A model generated the notes under the pieces. The model had not been told where the DNA came from. It worked only from the letters and a program-made list of their open reading frames with translations, and did not search any database. From assembly GCA_902472795.1 (NCBI GenBank), contig CABROZ010000044.1:1-17342 (forward strand): a DNA stretch of 17,342 nt, in the 5' to 3' direction. This DNA is from an uncultured Bacteroides sp. (lineage in GTDB: Bacteria > Bacteroidota > Bacteroidia > Bacteroidales > Bacteroidaceae). This document shows, piece by piece, positions 5,532 through 14,221 of this stretch (the stretch's first letter is position 1; each line of letters begins with the position of its first letter). The position numbers and the translations under genes were made by a program.

Positions 5532-8500
5532 ATGAAACGGAAATTCTTAGAGAGATGTATGTTATGTCTTGCCGCAGGATTGCTGTTCTGCAATCTTCCG
5601 ACGGCGGCTGCAAGCGGTGGACGTCCGTCGGCTTCGGTGGATCAGGTCCGTGTGAAAATATTGGTGAGCGGCACCGTAGTCGATGCCACAGGTGCCCCGC
5701 TGCCCGGAGCCACAGTGCGCGAGCGTGCCACAGGCAACGGTACGGTGACCAACATCGACGGACACTTTTCCCTGTCCGTATCGTCCGAAGCCTCGTTGGA
5801 GGTCAGTTTCGTGGGCTATGCCACCAAAGTGGTGCCTGTGGCCGGACAACAGGAGCTGAAGATTGTGCTTGTAGAAGATGCCGCCGCGCTCGACGAAGTA
5901 GTGGTAGTGGGCTATGGCATCCAGAAGAAAGTCAACCTGTCGGGTTCGGTCGATCAGATCGGCACCAAGGAACTGGAGAAACGTCCCATCGCCGACCTGT
6001 CGCGCGGACTGCAAGGCATGATTCCCAACCTGAACATCGACTTCACCAGCGGTGAGCCGGGACAGGCCGCCAACATCAACATCCGCGGCGAAGCCTCCAT
6101 CAACGGCGGAAGCCCTCTGATACTGATTGACGGAGTGGCCGCTGACGTCGAAGGGATGAACCGCCTGCTGCCCGAGGACATCGAAAGCCTGTCGGTGATG
6201 AAGGACGCTTCGTCGGCAGCCATTTATGGTGCGCGTGCCGCTTTCGGCGTCATCCTCATCACCACCAAGCAGGGTAAGGGCGACCGCATACAGGTGGACT
6301 ACAACAGCAACTTTGCCTGGAAACGCCCCTCGACGCTGACCGAAAAAACGTCCGATCCTTACATCTACCTGAAACTGAAGAACATCGCCGTGCTCAACAC
6401 CCCCTGGAGTTCGGGACATGTCACGAGCGACGAGCGCCTTGAATGGGCACGCCAGCGTTCGGACAACCCCGGCGGAACGCCCTCCGTGCGGCTCAACCCC
6501 TTGGACGAAACGCAGTGGGAATACATGGGCAACCGCGACTGGACCAGCTACTACCTCGACCGGAGCACCTTCAGCCAGACCCATCAGGTGGCCGTGTCGG
6601 GCGCTACCGAGAAGACGCGCTTCTACCTCTCCGGCGGATTCGACGACGAGGACGGACTCTTTTCCGACATCGTGAACAACGACAAGTACCGCCGTTACAG
6701 CATGCGTGCCAAGGTCAGCTACGACATCTGGAAGTGGCTTACCCTGTCCAACAATACCTCGTACGTAGTGACCGAACGCCGCAAGCCCAGCTATTACAAC
6801 ATCTCCACCTTCTTCGACCTCGAACCCCACGACATGGACCGCAACCCCGACGGCACGTGGGCCAGCGGCGAACTGGGCGAGGCACTGGCACAGCTGGTGG
6901 ACGGCGGCGAGGAAACGACCCTCTACGGACGCCTGCAGAGCACCTTCTCGGGCGAGATGAACTTCTGGAAACGCATGTTCGTGGTCAACGTCAACTTCAC
7001 CTTCATGAAGGGACACGAGGCCTACGACTGGTACAAGAACACCTACCGCCTGGGCTACGGCCCCGACGACATTCGCGAACAGGGCGAAAGTCGTGCCTAC
7101 AAGGGCAGTACGGACAACCTCTACACCGTGTTCGAGGTTTACGGCACCTTCAACAAGCTGTTCAACGAACGCCACCACGTGACCGCCATCCTCGGCTTCA
7201 ACCAGGAGTACAACCGTTCGGACAACTTCACGGCCGACCGCTACAATATTATATCCACCGGCCTGCCTTCCATCGCCTTGTCCTCGGGGGCGCAATACGT
7301 CAACGAAGTCTATAAGGACTGGGCCATCCGCGGCTGCTTCTTCCGGGCCAACTATACCTACGACAACCGCTACATCTTCGAGATGAACGGCCGTTACGAC
7401 GGTACCTCACGCTTCCCCAAGAACAAACGCTTCGGCTTTTTCCCGTCGGGCTCGGTAGCGTGGAGGCTGGACAGCGAACCGTTCTTCGACGGGCTGAAGG
7501 ACCTCTTCTCGCAGTTCAAGCTGCGCGCTTCGTACGGCTCGCTGGGCAACCAGCTGGTAAGCGAGTACGGCTACATCCCCTTCATGAGTTCGCAACTGGG
7601 CAGCTACATCATCGACGGCGAACTGCAGCAGACGGTCACCTCGCCCGACCTGGTTTCGTCCGACTACACCTGGGAAAAGGTGCAGACCGTCAACGGAGGT
7701 ATCGACCTGGGCTTCATGCGCAACAAGCTGACCCTCTCGTTCGACTTCTACCGCCGCGACACCAAAGGCATGCTCACCATGGGCCGCGAACTGCCCGGCG
7801 TGCTGGGTAAGGAAGAACCGCAGGAGAACGCTGCCAATCTGAAAACCCGCGGATGGGAACTCAGCATCGGCTATCAGGACGAATTCCGCCTGGCCGGAAA
7901 ACCCCTGAACTGGGCAGCCCGCTTCGTCCTGTCGGACAGCCGTACCTGGATAACCAAGTTCGATAACCCCACGCGCAACCTTACCCAGTATTACGAAGGA
8001 CAGGAGATAGGCGAAATCTGGGGACTGCAGAGCGACGGACTGTTCCGCAGCAAAGACGAAATTGCAGCATTGGACGAGACCGAAATCATCCCCTGGGGAG
8101 CACTCGAAATCGTGGAAGGATGGCCCAAGTACAAGGACCTGGACGGCGACCAACGCATCACCAAAGGCTCGACCACCGTTGACGACCCGGGCGACCTGAG
8201 CGTCATCGGCAACTCGGCGCCCCGCTTCCGCTTCGGACTGAACCTGAGTGCCGAGTGGAACGGATTCGACGTAGCCGTCTTCCTGCAAGGCATCGGAAAA
8301 CGCGACTTTTATCCGCAAAGCTACCTCTACTGGGGCTTCTACCAGCAACCCTATAGCGGCGGACAGCTGCACACGTTCGACTTCTACCGTCCCACGTCCG
8401 ACAGCGAAGTAGATATGGCCAAGCATTCGCAGTCGTACATCGCGGCCGGACTGGCCAATCAGAATCTCGACGCGAAGTATCCCGTTCTGCAGTCGTGGCT

Positions 8501-8807
8501 GGCCGATAAGAACTTGGGAACCCGCATCGACCAAGCGATGGGTCTGGCCATCCCCCAGACGGGCTATATGCTGAATGCGGCCTACCTGCGTGTGAAGAAC
8601 ATCACCATCGGCTATACACTGCCCCAGGAATGGGTGCGCAAGGCGAAGCTGAGCCGTGTGCGTGTGTTTGTCAGCGGCGACAACCTGTGCGAATGGAGTG
8701 GGGTGAAACCTTATTTCGACCCCGAATCCATCACCGATACGTCGGCTTTCGGCTACGTTTACCCCTTCAGCCGCCAATACTCTTTCGGACTTAATGTGAC
8801 ATTCTAA
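5532..8807 (+). CDS. SusC/RagA family TonB-dependent outer-membrane transporter
   Basis: With the ATG at 5532 the protein has 1091 residues. The frame is open back to 5463, but that would place the start inside the operator array and before the promoter, and 5532 gives a normal signal peptide (MKRKFLERCMLCLAAGLLF, cleavage near residue 27). Next come a carboxypeptidase-regulatory-like domain (about 44-115, VSGTVVDATGAPLPGATV), the TonB box DEVVVVGYG (121-129), a plug domain with LEKRPIADLSRGLQGMIPN and KDASSAAIYGARAAFGVILI, and a long beta-barrel ending in phenylalanine (SFGLNVTF). It forms the outer-membrane pore closed by its SusD partner, encoded 16 bases on, and imports a ligand using TonB energy. 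Context points to a phosphate-containing ligand rather than a plain glycan; that is inference. Confidence 0.95.
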   Translation: MKRKFLERCMLCLAAGLLFCNLPTAAASGGRPSASVDQVRVKILVSGTVVDATGAPLPGATVRERATGNGTVTNIDGHFSLSVSSEASLEVSFVGYATKVVPVAGQQELKIVLVEDAAALDEVVVVGYGIQKKVNLSGSVDQIGTKELEKRPIADLSRGLQGMIPNLNIDFTSGEPGQAANINIRGEASINGGSPLILIDGVAADVEGMNRLLPEDIESLSVMKDASSAAIYGARAAFGVILITTKQGKGDRIQVDYNSNFAWKRPSTLTEKTSDPYIYLKLKNIAVLNTPWSSGHVTSDERLEWARQRSDNPGGTPSVRLNPLDETQWEYMGNRDWTSYYLDRSTFSQTHQVAVSGATEKTRFYLSGGFDDEDGLFSDIVNNDKYRRYSMRAKVSYDIWKWLTLSNNTSYVVTERRKPSYYNISTFFDLEPHDMDRNPDGTWASGELGEALAQLVDGGEETTLYGRLQSTFSGEMNFWKRMFVVNVNFTFMKGHEAYDWYKNTYRLGYGPDDIREQGESRAYKGSTDNLYTVFEVYGTFNKLFNERHHVTAILGFNQEYNRSDNFTADRYNIISTGLPSIALSSGAQYVNEVYKDWAIRGCFFRANYTYDNRYIFEMNGRYDGTSRFPKNKRFGFFPSGSVAWRLDSEPFFDGLKDLFSQFKLRASYGSLGNQLVSEYGYIPFMSSQLGSYIIDGELQQTVTSPDLVSSDYTWEKVQTVNGGIDLGFMRNKLTLSFDFYRRDTKGMLTMGRELPGVLGKEEPQENAANLKTRGWELSIGYQDEFRLAGKPLNWAARFVLSDSRTWITKFDNPTRNLTQYYEGQEIGEIWGLQSDGLFRSKDEIAALDETEIIPWGALEIVEGWPKYKDLDGDQRITKGSTTVDDPGDLSVIGNSAPRFRFGLNLSAEWNGFDVAVFLQGIGKRDFYPQSYLYWGFYQQPYSGGQLHTFDFYRPTSDSEVDMAKHSQSYIAAGLANQNLDAKYPVLQSWLADKNLGTRIDQAMGLAIPQTGYMLNAAYLRVKNITIGYTLPQEWVRKAKLSRVRVFVSGDNLCEWSGVKPYFDPESITDTSAFGYVYPFSRQYSFGLNVTF

Positions 8808-8823
8808 TCAAACATACAGTAAA

Positions 8824-10623
8824 ATGAGAAACTATATAATATCCAGTTTGGCCCTTTCGGCCACCCTGTTGCTGGCTTCCTCGTGCAACGACTCGTTCAT
8901 GGACCGGCAGCCCCATACGGAAATCGGTGTCGATTCCTACTTCAACACCGAGCGCGACCTGCAAATGTATTGCTACGGTCTGGTCAACACACCGGGCTAC
9001 AGTTACGACTCCGACGAAGGCACCGACGACCAGGCCACCACTTCGAATGTGGAAGTCAAGAACATCATGCTTTCGCCCAACCCCACTTCAGTCACCATCA
9101 ATGCCGGATGGGATTGGGAACGCCTTTACGACATCAACTTTTTCCTGGCCAACTGCGACCGCGCCAATGTCACCCCCGACGTCCTGGCGCATTATCAGGG
9201 AGTGGCACGTTTCTATCGGGCCGAGTTCTATATGGATAAGGTGAAAACCTATTCCGACGTACCCTGGTACGACAAGGTGCTCACGACCGATGACCCCGAC
9301 CTTTACAAGGCCCGCGACTCGCGCGACTATGTCGTCGGCAAAATCTTCGAAGACTATCGTTTTGCAGCCGAGCACGTACAGGCCGACCAGCCTCAGGGAG
9401 CCGTCAACAAGTGGATTGTGCTGTCCATGATGGCCCGTCATGCCCTGTACGAAGGCACCTACCGCAAGTATCACGACGAACTGAACCTGCAGCAGACCGC
9501 CGCCGACTATCTGCGTATGGCAGCCGATGCCGCCTGGCAGGTCATGCAGGAAGGCGGTTTCAGCATCTACAATACAGGACATCCCTACGAAGACTATTCC
9601 ACGCTGTTCAATAGTCCCGACCTGACCACCAATCCCGAGATGATACAGGCACATTACTACGAGAACGACGTGGCCGAAAACGGATTCTGGGCCTACATGT
9701 TCGGCAACTACATTCCCTGTCCCACGAAAGATCTGGTACAGGCCTACCTGATGAAGGACGGTTCCTACTATTCTTCGCAGCCCGACTATCGGACCCGTCA
9801 GTTTGTCGATGAGTTCAAGGACCGCGACCCGCGCATCTATCAGACACTGGCTTATCCGGGCTGGGAACTGGTCAACACCATGACCTATGCCACCGGTGCC
9901 GGCATCTATGTGCAGGAACTTAACAAGAACTTCTCGGGCTACCACCAGATAAAAGGCTTCATCAACAACAAGGACGAAAACTACTACGTGGGCATCGACT
10001 TCCCCGTCATCCGCTATGCCGAAGTGCTGCTCACCTATGCCGAGGTAAAGGCTGAACTGGGCGAACTGACGCAGGACGTGCTGGATCAGACGGTCAACCT
10101 GCTGCGCGACCGTGCCGGAATGCCCCACTTGCAGATGAATCCGCCCGTCGATCCCGTGATGGCAGAAGCCTTTCCCGGTGTCGGATCGACGCTGCTCGAA
10201 ATCCGTCGCGAGCGTCGTGTGGAACTGGCGTTCGAAGGTTTCCGCTTCGACGACCTCATGCGCTGGCACGCCGGCAAGCTGTTGGAGCATGAGCCCGAAG
10301 GACTCTACTTCCCCAGTTTGGGCAAGTTCGACCTGACCGGCGACGGCATCGAAGACATCTGCCTGATACCTTCCTCGCAGTCGATTCCTGCCGAAGAAGA
10401 CAAAGAAACCAATGCCTTGGGCGAGAAACTGGTCTATTACCGTGCCGGAACCATCGACGACCAGAATGCCACCGTTTATCTGAGTGACGGCGATCATGGT
10501 ACCATTCAGACCATCAAGGACATGGGTACTTTCCAGGAACCGAAGTTCTACTATCGTCCCATTCCCCGTCACGAGATGGATCTGAATCCCAATCTGGGAC
10601 CGCAACTCTTCGGCTGGGAATGA
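8824..10623 (+). CDS. SusD/RagB family outer-membrane lipoprotein
   Basis: This is a 599-residue surface lipoprotein. The signal peptide ends in the lipobox LLASSC with Cys21 as the lipidated residue. SusD features follow: an N-terminal TPR-like part with FMDRQPHTEIGVDSYFNTERDLQMYCYG and the DINFFLANCDRAN helix, the ARFYRAEFYMDKVKTYSDVPWYDKVLT segment common to SusD proteins, and the C-terminal VIRYAEVLLTYAEVKAELG, LLEIRRERRVELAFEGFRFDDLMRW and final NPNLGPQLFGWE. It caps the SusC pore and takes part in ligand binding at the cell surface. The gene follows susC by 16 bases and precedes the phosphoesterase gene by 49, so all are likely in one transcript. No sugar-specific residues can be assigned. 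Confidence 0.95.
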   Translation: MRNYIISSLALSATLLLASSCNDSFMDRQPHTEIGVDSYFNTERDLQMYCYGLVNTPGYSYDSDEGTDDQATTSNVEVKNIMLSPNPTSVTINAGWDWERLYDINFFLANCDRANVTPDVLAHYQGVARFYRAEFYMDKVKTYSDVPWYDKVLTTDDPDLYKARDSRDYVVGKIFEDYRFAAEHVQADQPQGAVNKWIVLSMMARHALYEGTYRKYHDELNLQQTAADYLRMAADAAWQVMQEGGFSIYNTGHPYEDYSTLFNSPDLTTNPEMIQAHYYENDVAENGFWAYMFGNYIPCPTKDLVQAYLMKDGSYYSSQPDYRTRQFVDEFKDRDPRIYQTLAYPGWELVNTMTYATGAGIYVQELNKNFSGYHQIKGFINNKDENYYVGIDFPVIRYAEVLLTYAEVKAELGELTQDVLDQTVNLLRDRAGMPHLQMNPPVDPVMAEAFPGVGSTLLEIRRERRVELAFEGFRFDDLMRWHAGKLLEHEPEGLYFPSLGKFDLTGDGIEDICLIPSSQSIPAEEDKETNALGEKLVYYRAGTIDDQNATVYLSDGDHGTIQTIKDMGTFQEPKFYYRPIPRHEMDLNPNLGPQLFGWE

Positions 10624-10672
10624 TCCCTTCCCGCAAGCATTTAATGAATAACTCTTTTAAAACAATACGAAA

Positions 10673-11581
10673 ATGAGAAAAGGATTTTTATCAAAGTGGG
10701 TGGTCCTGTGCTGTTGCGCTGTCAGTCTGGCTTCCTGCAATCAGACTGACCGGCAGAATCAGCCTCAACAACCTGCCATCAAACTGACGTTCGCTTATTT
10801 AACTGATGTCCACCTGAACAAGGACAATAGCGGCAATGGCAACGAAGGCCTGAAGAAGGCCCTGAAGGTTGCTGCCGACCAAGGAGCCGAATTTGTACTT
10901 TTTGGCGGAGACAATGCAGACACCGACCAGCTGGGCGATGCCGAAGTGACTGCCGATACCTTGCATGCACGCTTTGCAAGGTTGGTGAAGGAGTCCGGAC
11001 TGCCGGCTCATTTCACCATCGGAAACCACGACCGGTTCTATCTGGCCGGAGGAAAGGCCGATACACTGGGTTTCGGAATGTTCGAGAAACATTATGGCAA
11101 AACTTACGGTTCGTTCACGCAGAAAGGTGTTCATTTCGTTACCCTCAACAGTCTTTATCCGCAGGGTGGTGAGGCACCCTACAGCGTAGGCACCGAACAA
11201 TTGGCCTGGCTGAAGGCCGACCTTGACACAGTGAGCCCTCAGACGCCGGTCATTGTTTCGCTTCACGTGCCCATGCTGTCGCTCTATTATCCCGTAGTGG
11301 AAGGAACGATGAAGGCCTGGGATATGATTGCCGACAGCAAGGCTGTGGTTGACTTGCTGAAGGAGCACAATACGCAACTCGTCCTGCAGGGACACCAGCA
11401 CATCTACGAGCAGATTCAGGAACGCGACTTGTGGTTTGTCACTGCCGGTGCCGTGTCGGCATGCTGGTGGCAAGGACCTTTCTTGACTACACAGGAAGGC
11501 TTCCTTTTGGTCAAAGTGGACGAAAACAACCGCATCTCCTGGGAGTACATCGACTATGGATGGGAAGTACCCGGAAAATAA
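10673..11581 (+). CDS. calcineurin-like metallophosphoesterase lipoprotein
   Basis: This 302-residue protein has a lipoprotein signal ending LASC, with Cys22 as acceptor, so it is exported and membrane-anchored. The two-metal phosphoesterase motifs are complete and in order: D-x-H as TDVHL (Asp45, His47), GGDNAD (Asp80, Asp83), GNHD (Asn118, His119), His198 in SLHVP, and GHQH (His241, His243). These bind the metal pair that hydrolyses phosphate mono- or diesters. The purple-acid-phosphatase-like family has wide specificity, so the substrate cannot be named. The gene lies between susD and a PHP phosphodiesterase in a phosphatase-rich operon, which supports release of phosphate from imported or surface-bound esters. 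The gene is intact. Confidence 0.92.
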   Translation: MRKGFLSKWVVLCCCAVSLASCNQTDRQNQPQQPAIKLTFAYLTDVHLNKDNSGNGNEGLKKALKVAADQGAEFVLFGGDNADTDQLGDAEVTADTLHARFARLVKESGLPAHFTIGNHDRFYLAGGKADTLGFGMFEKHYGKTYGSFTQKGVHFVTLNSLYPQGGEAPYSVGTEQLAWLKADLDTVSPQTPVIVSLHVPMLSLYYPVVEGTMKAWDMIADSKAVVDLLKEHNTQLVLQGHQHIYEQIQERDLWFVTAGAVSACWWQGPFLTTQEGFLLVKVDENNRISWEYIDYGWEVPGK

Positions 11582-11604
11582 CCCGATAATCATAAAATGA
11601 AAAA

Positions 11605-12712
11605 ATGAAAACGAAACGATTGCTGATGACGGCAGTTTTGGCTGCCGCCTGCTGGAGCGGAATGTATGCCCAGCAAACACAAGAGCTGCCCGACCGTATC
11701 AAGATGGGGCAGGAGAGAGTGAAAGTACGTCATGACATCAGTCTGCCGCAGATTGACGGATACGACTTGCTGAAGTGTGATTTCCACATCCATACCGTCT
11801 TTTCTGACGGCATCGTGTGGCCTTCACTTCGTGTCAACGAGGCATGGGAAGAAGGTCTTGATGCCATTGCCTTGAGCGACCACGTAGAGGGACAACCTGC
11901 CCGCGAAGGCATGAAGAAGGGCGACCTGGATCTGGCTTTCAAGAATGCCGAGGATGAGGCGCTGCGGCGCGGCATCATTCTGATTAAGGGAGCCGAAATA
12001 AGTCGTTCCATGCCCCCCGGACATCTTAATGCCCTCTTTCTGAACGATGTGGATGCCTTACAGAAGGACGACGTTGTGGAAGCACTGCGCGAGGCACACA
12101 GGCAGGGAGCCTACATCTTTTGGAATCATCCGGGATGGAACGTCAAGGAAGTGAAGTGGCACGACATACACGAACGGCTCTGGAAGGAAGGCTTGCTGAA
12201 CGGCATCGAAGTGTTCAACGAGTTCGAGTGGTATCCCAAAGCACTGGAATGGGCCAAGGAAAAGAAACTGACGCTGATGGCCAATACCGACGTGCACGAT
12301 GTCATCGAGCGCCTGTATGACAGGACGCAGGTGTCACACCGTCCTCTGACCCTCGTGCTGGTCAAGGAACATACGGCGGCTGCCATTCAGGAAGCTCTCG
12401 CTCATCTGGTTCTACGATACGCTGATAGGCAAGGAAGACTATCTGAAGAAGTTCTTCGAAGGAGCTGTCCGTGTGCAGCCTTCACACTATGCAACAGAGG
12501 CTTCGGCTTACGTGACGGTGACCAATACGTGCGACGTCCCCTTCAGACTTGAAGTGGCTTCGGAAGTCAAGGGCTATCCGTCATGTATCCAGCTGCCGGC
12601 AAGGGCTTCGGTTGTTGTGTCGGTACCCAAAAACAGCACTAACCCCGTTGCTTACAAGGTAACCAACCTGCTGACAGCCTATGAACAGTGCATTGAAGTT
12701 TCGTTGTTTTAA
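11605..12712 (+). pseudogene. secreted PHP-family phosphodiesterase (Sb-PDE-like), frameshifted
   Basis: The first frame (11605-12552) begins with a signal peptide, MKTKRLLMTAVLAAACWSG, cleaved near MYA-QQ. It then carries a full PHP metal site: HIHTVFSDG (His61, His63, Asp68), SDH (Asp92, His93), Glu131 in KGAEIS, His175 in WNHPGW and NTDVHD (Asp229, His231). At about 12397 (residue 265) the sense reading moves to the +1 frame, which continues SLIWFYDTLIGKEDYLKKFF and then a beta-rich C-terminal domain to a stop at 12712. The first frame instead runs 50 meaningless Arg-rich residues to 12552. A loss of 2 mod 3 bases at GCTCTCGCTC explains this. The metal site is whole, but the C-terminal Ig-like domain is lost, so activity is doubtful. 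The family cleaves phosphodiesters; the name Sb-PDE is by resemblance. Confidence 0.8.
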
Positions 12713-12727
12713 CGGAAAAGAGGAGTG

Positions 12728-12754
12728 AAGGTAGGCCGAAAATGCCTACCTTTG
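12728..12754 (+). promoter_or_regulatory. hairpin overlapping a perfect -7 box before phoA
   Basis: AAGGTAGGC (12728-12736) pairs with GCCTACCTT (12744-12752) over a seven-base loop. The right arm carries TACCTTTG (12747-12754), a perfect Bacteroides -7 consensus followed by CTTG. No -33 TTTG is found at 19-21 bp. Either phoA has its own promoter, or the hairpin is a weak terminator or attenuator after the PHP gene; there is no long T-run. No 11-bp GTAAC array is seen here. Confidence 0.5.
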
Positions 12755-12783
12755 CTTGTATTATTAACCATTATATCATAGTT

Positions 12784-14187
12784 ATGAAACGATTGACGTA
12801 TTTGATGCTCTTCCTGTTGGTGGCCTTTGCGGCAAAAGCACAGCAGGCAAAGTATGTATTCTATTTCATTGGCGACGGCATGGGCCTGAACCAGGTGAAC
12901 ACTACCGAAATGTACCTGGGCGAACAACAGGGACGCATCGGTACCGAGCCACTCTGCTTTGCTTCCTTCCCCGTGGCAGGCATGGCCACCACGTTCTCGG
13001 CTTCCAACTCCATCACCGACTCGGCAGCCGGCGGAACAGCCCTTGCCACCGGTGTGAAGACCTATAACGGCGCCATCGGCGTAGATGCCAACAAGGAACG
13101 GGTAATGAGCGTGGCCGAGCGTGCCAAACGTGCCGGCAAGAAGGTGGGTGTCACCACCAGCGTCAGTGTCGATCACGCCACTCCGGCAGCCTTCTATGGG
13201 CACCAGCCTGACCGTAGCATGTACTACGAAATAGCCCTCCAGCTGCCCGAAGCCGGTTTCGACTTCTATGCAGGCAGCGGTTTCCTGAAGCCAGCCCGCA
13301 CGTTCGACAAGAAAGATGCTCCCAGCATTTACCCCATCATCGAGCAGGCCGGATACACCATCGCCCGCGGGATTGACGAATATCAGGCCAAGGCCGGTGA
13401 TGCCGACAAGATGGTGCTGATTCAGAAAGACGGTACCGATGCATCGAGCCTGCCTTATGCCATCGACCGCAACGAGGGCGACATGACGCTGGCACAGATC
13501 ACCGAGAGCGCCATCGACTTCCTGTCGCGCGACAACAAGAAAGGCTTCTTCCTCATGGTCGAGGGTGGAAAGATTGACTGGGCTTGCCACAGCAACGACC
13601 CCGCCACGATGGTCAAGGAAGTCATCGACATGGACAACGCCGTCCGTGTGGCTTACGAATTCTACAAGAAGCACCCCAAAGAGACGCTGATTGTGATTAC
13701 AGCCGACCACGAAACCGGTGGATTGGGACTGGGCAACAGCAACTACACGCTGAATCTCAAGTCGCTCGATTGTCAGAAACAGTCGGTTGACCTGCTGTCG
13801 CGCGCCATCACCGACCTTCGCAAAGCCAAGGGCAACAAAGCCACTTGGGAAGACGTGAAAGCCTTGCTGACCGAACGCATGGGCTTCTGGGGCGAACTGA
13901 CTCCCACCTGGGAGCAGGAGAAGATGTTGCGCGACGAGTTCGAATCGTCCTTCGTACGCAATAAGGTAGTCTTCGAAGAGAGTCTCTACTCGAAGACCGA
14001 ACCGCTGGCCGCCGTTGCCAAGAAGGTACTGAGCCAGATGTCGAAGTTAGGCTGGACCACCGGAAGCCACTCGGCCGAATACGTACCTGTATTTGCCGTA
14101 GGTGCCGGCTCGAAGCTCTTCATGGGCAAGATGGACAATACGGACATCCCGAAACGCATCGCCAAGGCTGCCGGTTACAAGTGGTAA
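12784..14187 (+). CDS. phoA: alkaline phosphatase, secreted
   Basis: The start at 12784 (MKRLTYLMLFLLVAFAAKA, cleavage before QQ at residue 20) gives 467 residues and a clean signal peptide; an upstream ATG at 12742 would lie before or within the promoter hairpin. The alkaline phosphatase superfamily site is complete: Asp31 in FIGDGMG, catalytic Ser80 in TDSAAGGTA, Thr133 in DHATPAA, Glu260 in VEGGKIDWACH with Asp265 and His269, Asp308-His309 in TADHETGG, and His429 in GSHSAEY. Compared with E. coli PhoA, position 153 is His (131 here) and 328 is Trp (266 here), the His/Trp variant seen in many other alkaline phosphatases. It releases phosphate from monoesters in the periplasm and completes the phosphoester-scavenging gene set. 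It may be read through from the operon or from its own promoter. Confidence 0.96.
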   Translation: MKRLTYLMLFLLVAFAAKAQQAKYVFYFIGDGMGLNQVNTTEMYLGEQQGRIGTEPLCFASFPVAGMATTFSASNSITDSAAGGTALATGVKTYNGAIGVDANKERVMSVAERAKRAGKKVGVTTSVSVDHATPAAFYGHQPDRSMYYEIALQLPEAGFDFYAGSGFLKPARTFDKKDAPSIYPIIEQAGYTIARGIDEYQAKAGDADKMVLIQKDGTDASSLPYAIDRNEGDMTLAQITESAIDFLSRDNKKGFFLMVEGGKIDWACHSNDPATMVKEVIDMDNAVRVAYEFYKKHPKETLIVITADHETGGLGLGNSNYTLNLKSLDCQKQSVDLLSRAITDLRKAKGNKATWEDVKALLTERMGFWGELTPTWEQEKMLRDEFESSFVRNKVVFEESLYSKTEPLAAVAKKVLSQMSKLGWTTGSHSAEYVPVFAVGAGSKLFMGKMDNTDIPKRIAKAAGYKW

Positions 14188-14198
14188 CCCACCGCGGC

Positions 14199-14215
14199 CT
14201 TGCGCCGGGCGCAAG
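14199..14215. other. short GC hairpin just after phoA
   Basis: CTTGCGC (14199-14205) and GCGCAAG (14209-14215) form a seven-bp stem with a CGG loop 12 bases after the phoA stop. No T-run follows, so on its own it is not a convincing intrinsic terminator. Confidence 0.45.
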
Positions 14216-14221
14216 CTGAAG

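Noticed and set aside
5562..7295. 577-residue minus-strand open frame opposite susC
   Set aside because: It is a shadow of the GC-rich susC codons, Val/Gly/Ala/His-rich without domain features, and the plus-strand protein is clearly real.
9088..10605. 505-residue minus-strand open frame opposite susD
   Set aside because: It is antisense to a well-conserved SusD, has no recognisable motif, and has composition typical of a mirrored frame.
12391..12410. programmed ribosomal frameshift in the PHP gene
   Set aside because: There is no slippery heptamer or A/T run at the junction, and no stop codon or clear stimulatory structure follows closely; a deletion is simpler.
12647..12663. second Pho-box-like array upstream of phoA (GTTGC and GTAAC)
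   Set aside because: The two motifs are 12 bases apart, only two are present, and they lie inside the PHP coding region; this is not distinguishable from chance.
12473..12712. separate 79-residue gene after the PHP gene
   Set aside because: Its frame continues upstream as sensible protein (WFYDTLIGKEDYLKKFF) before its first Met, so it is the displaced C-terminus of the PHP protein and not an independent gene.
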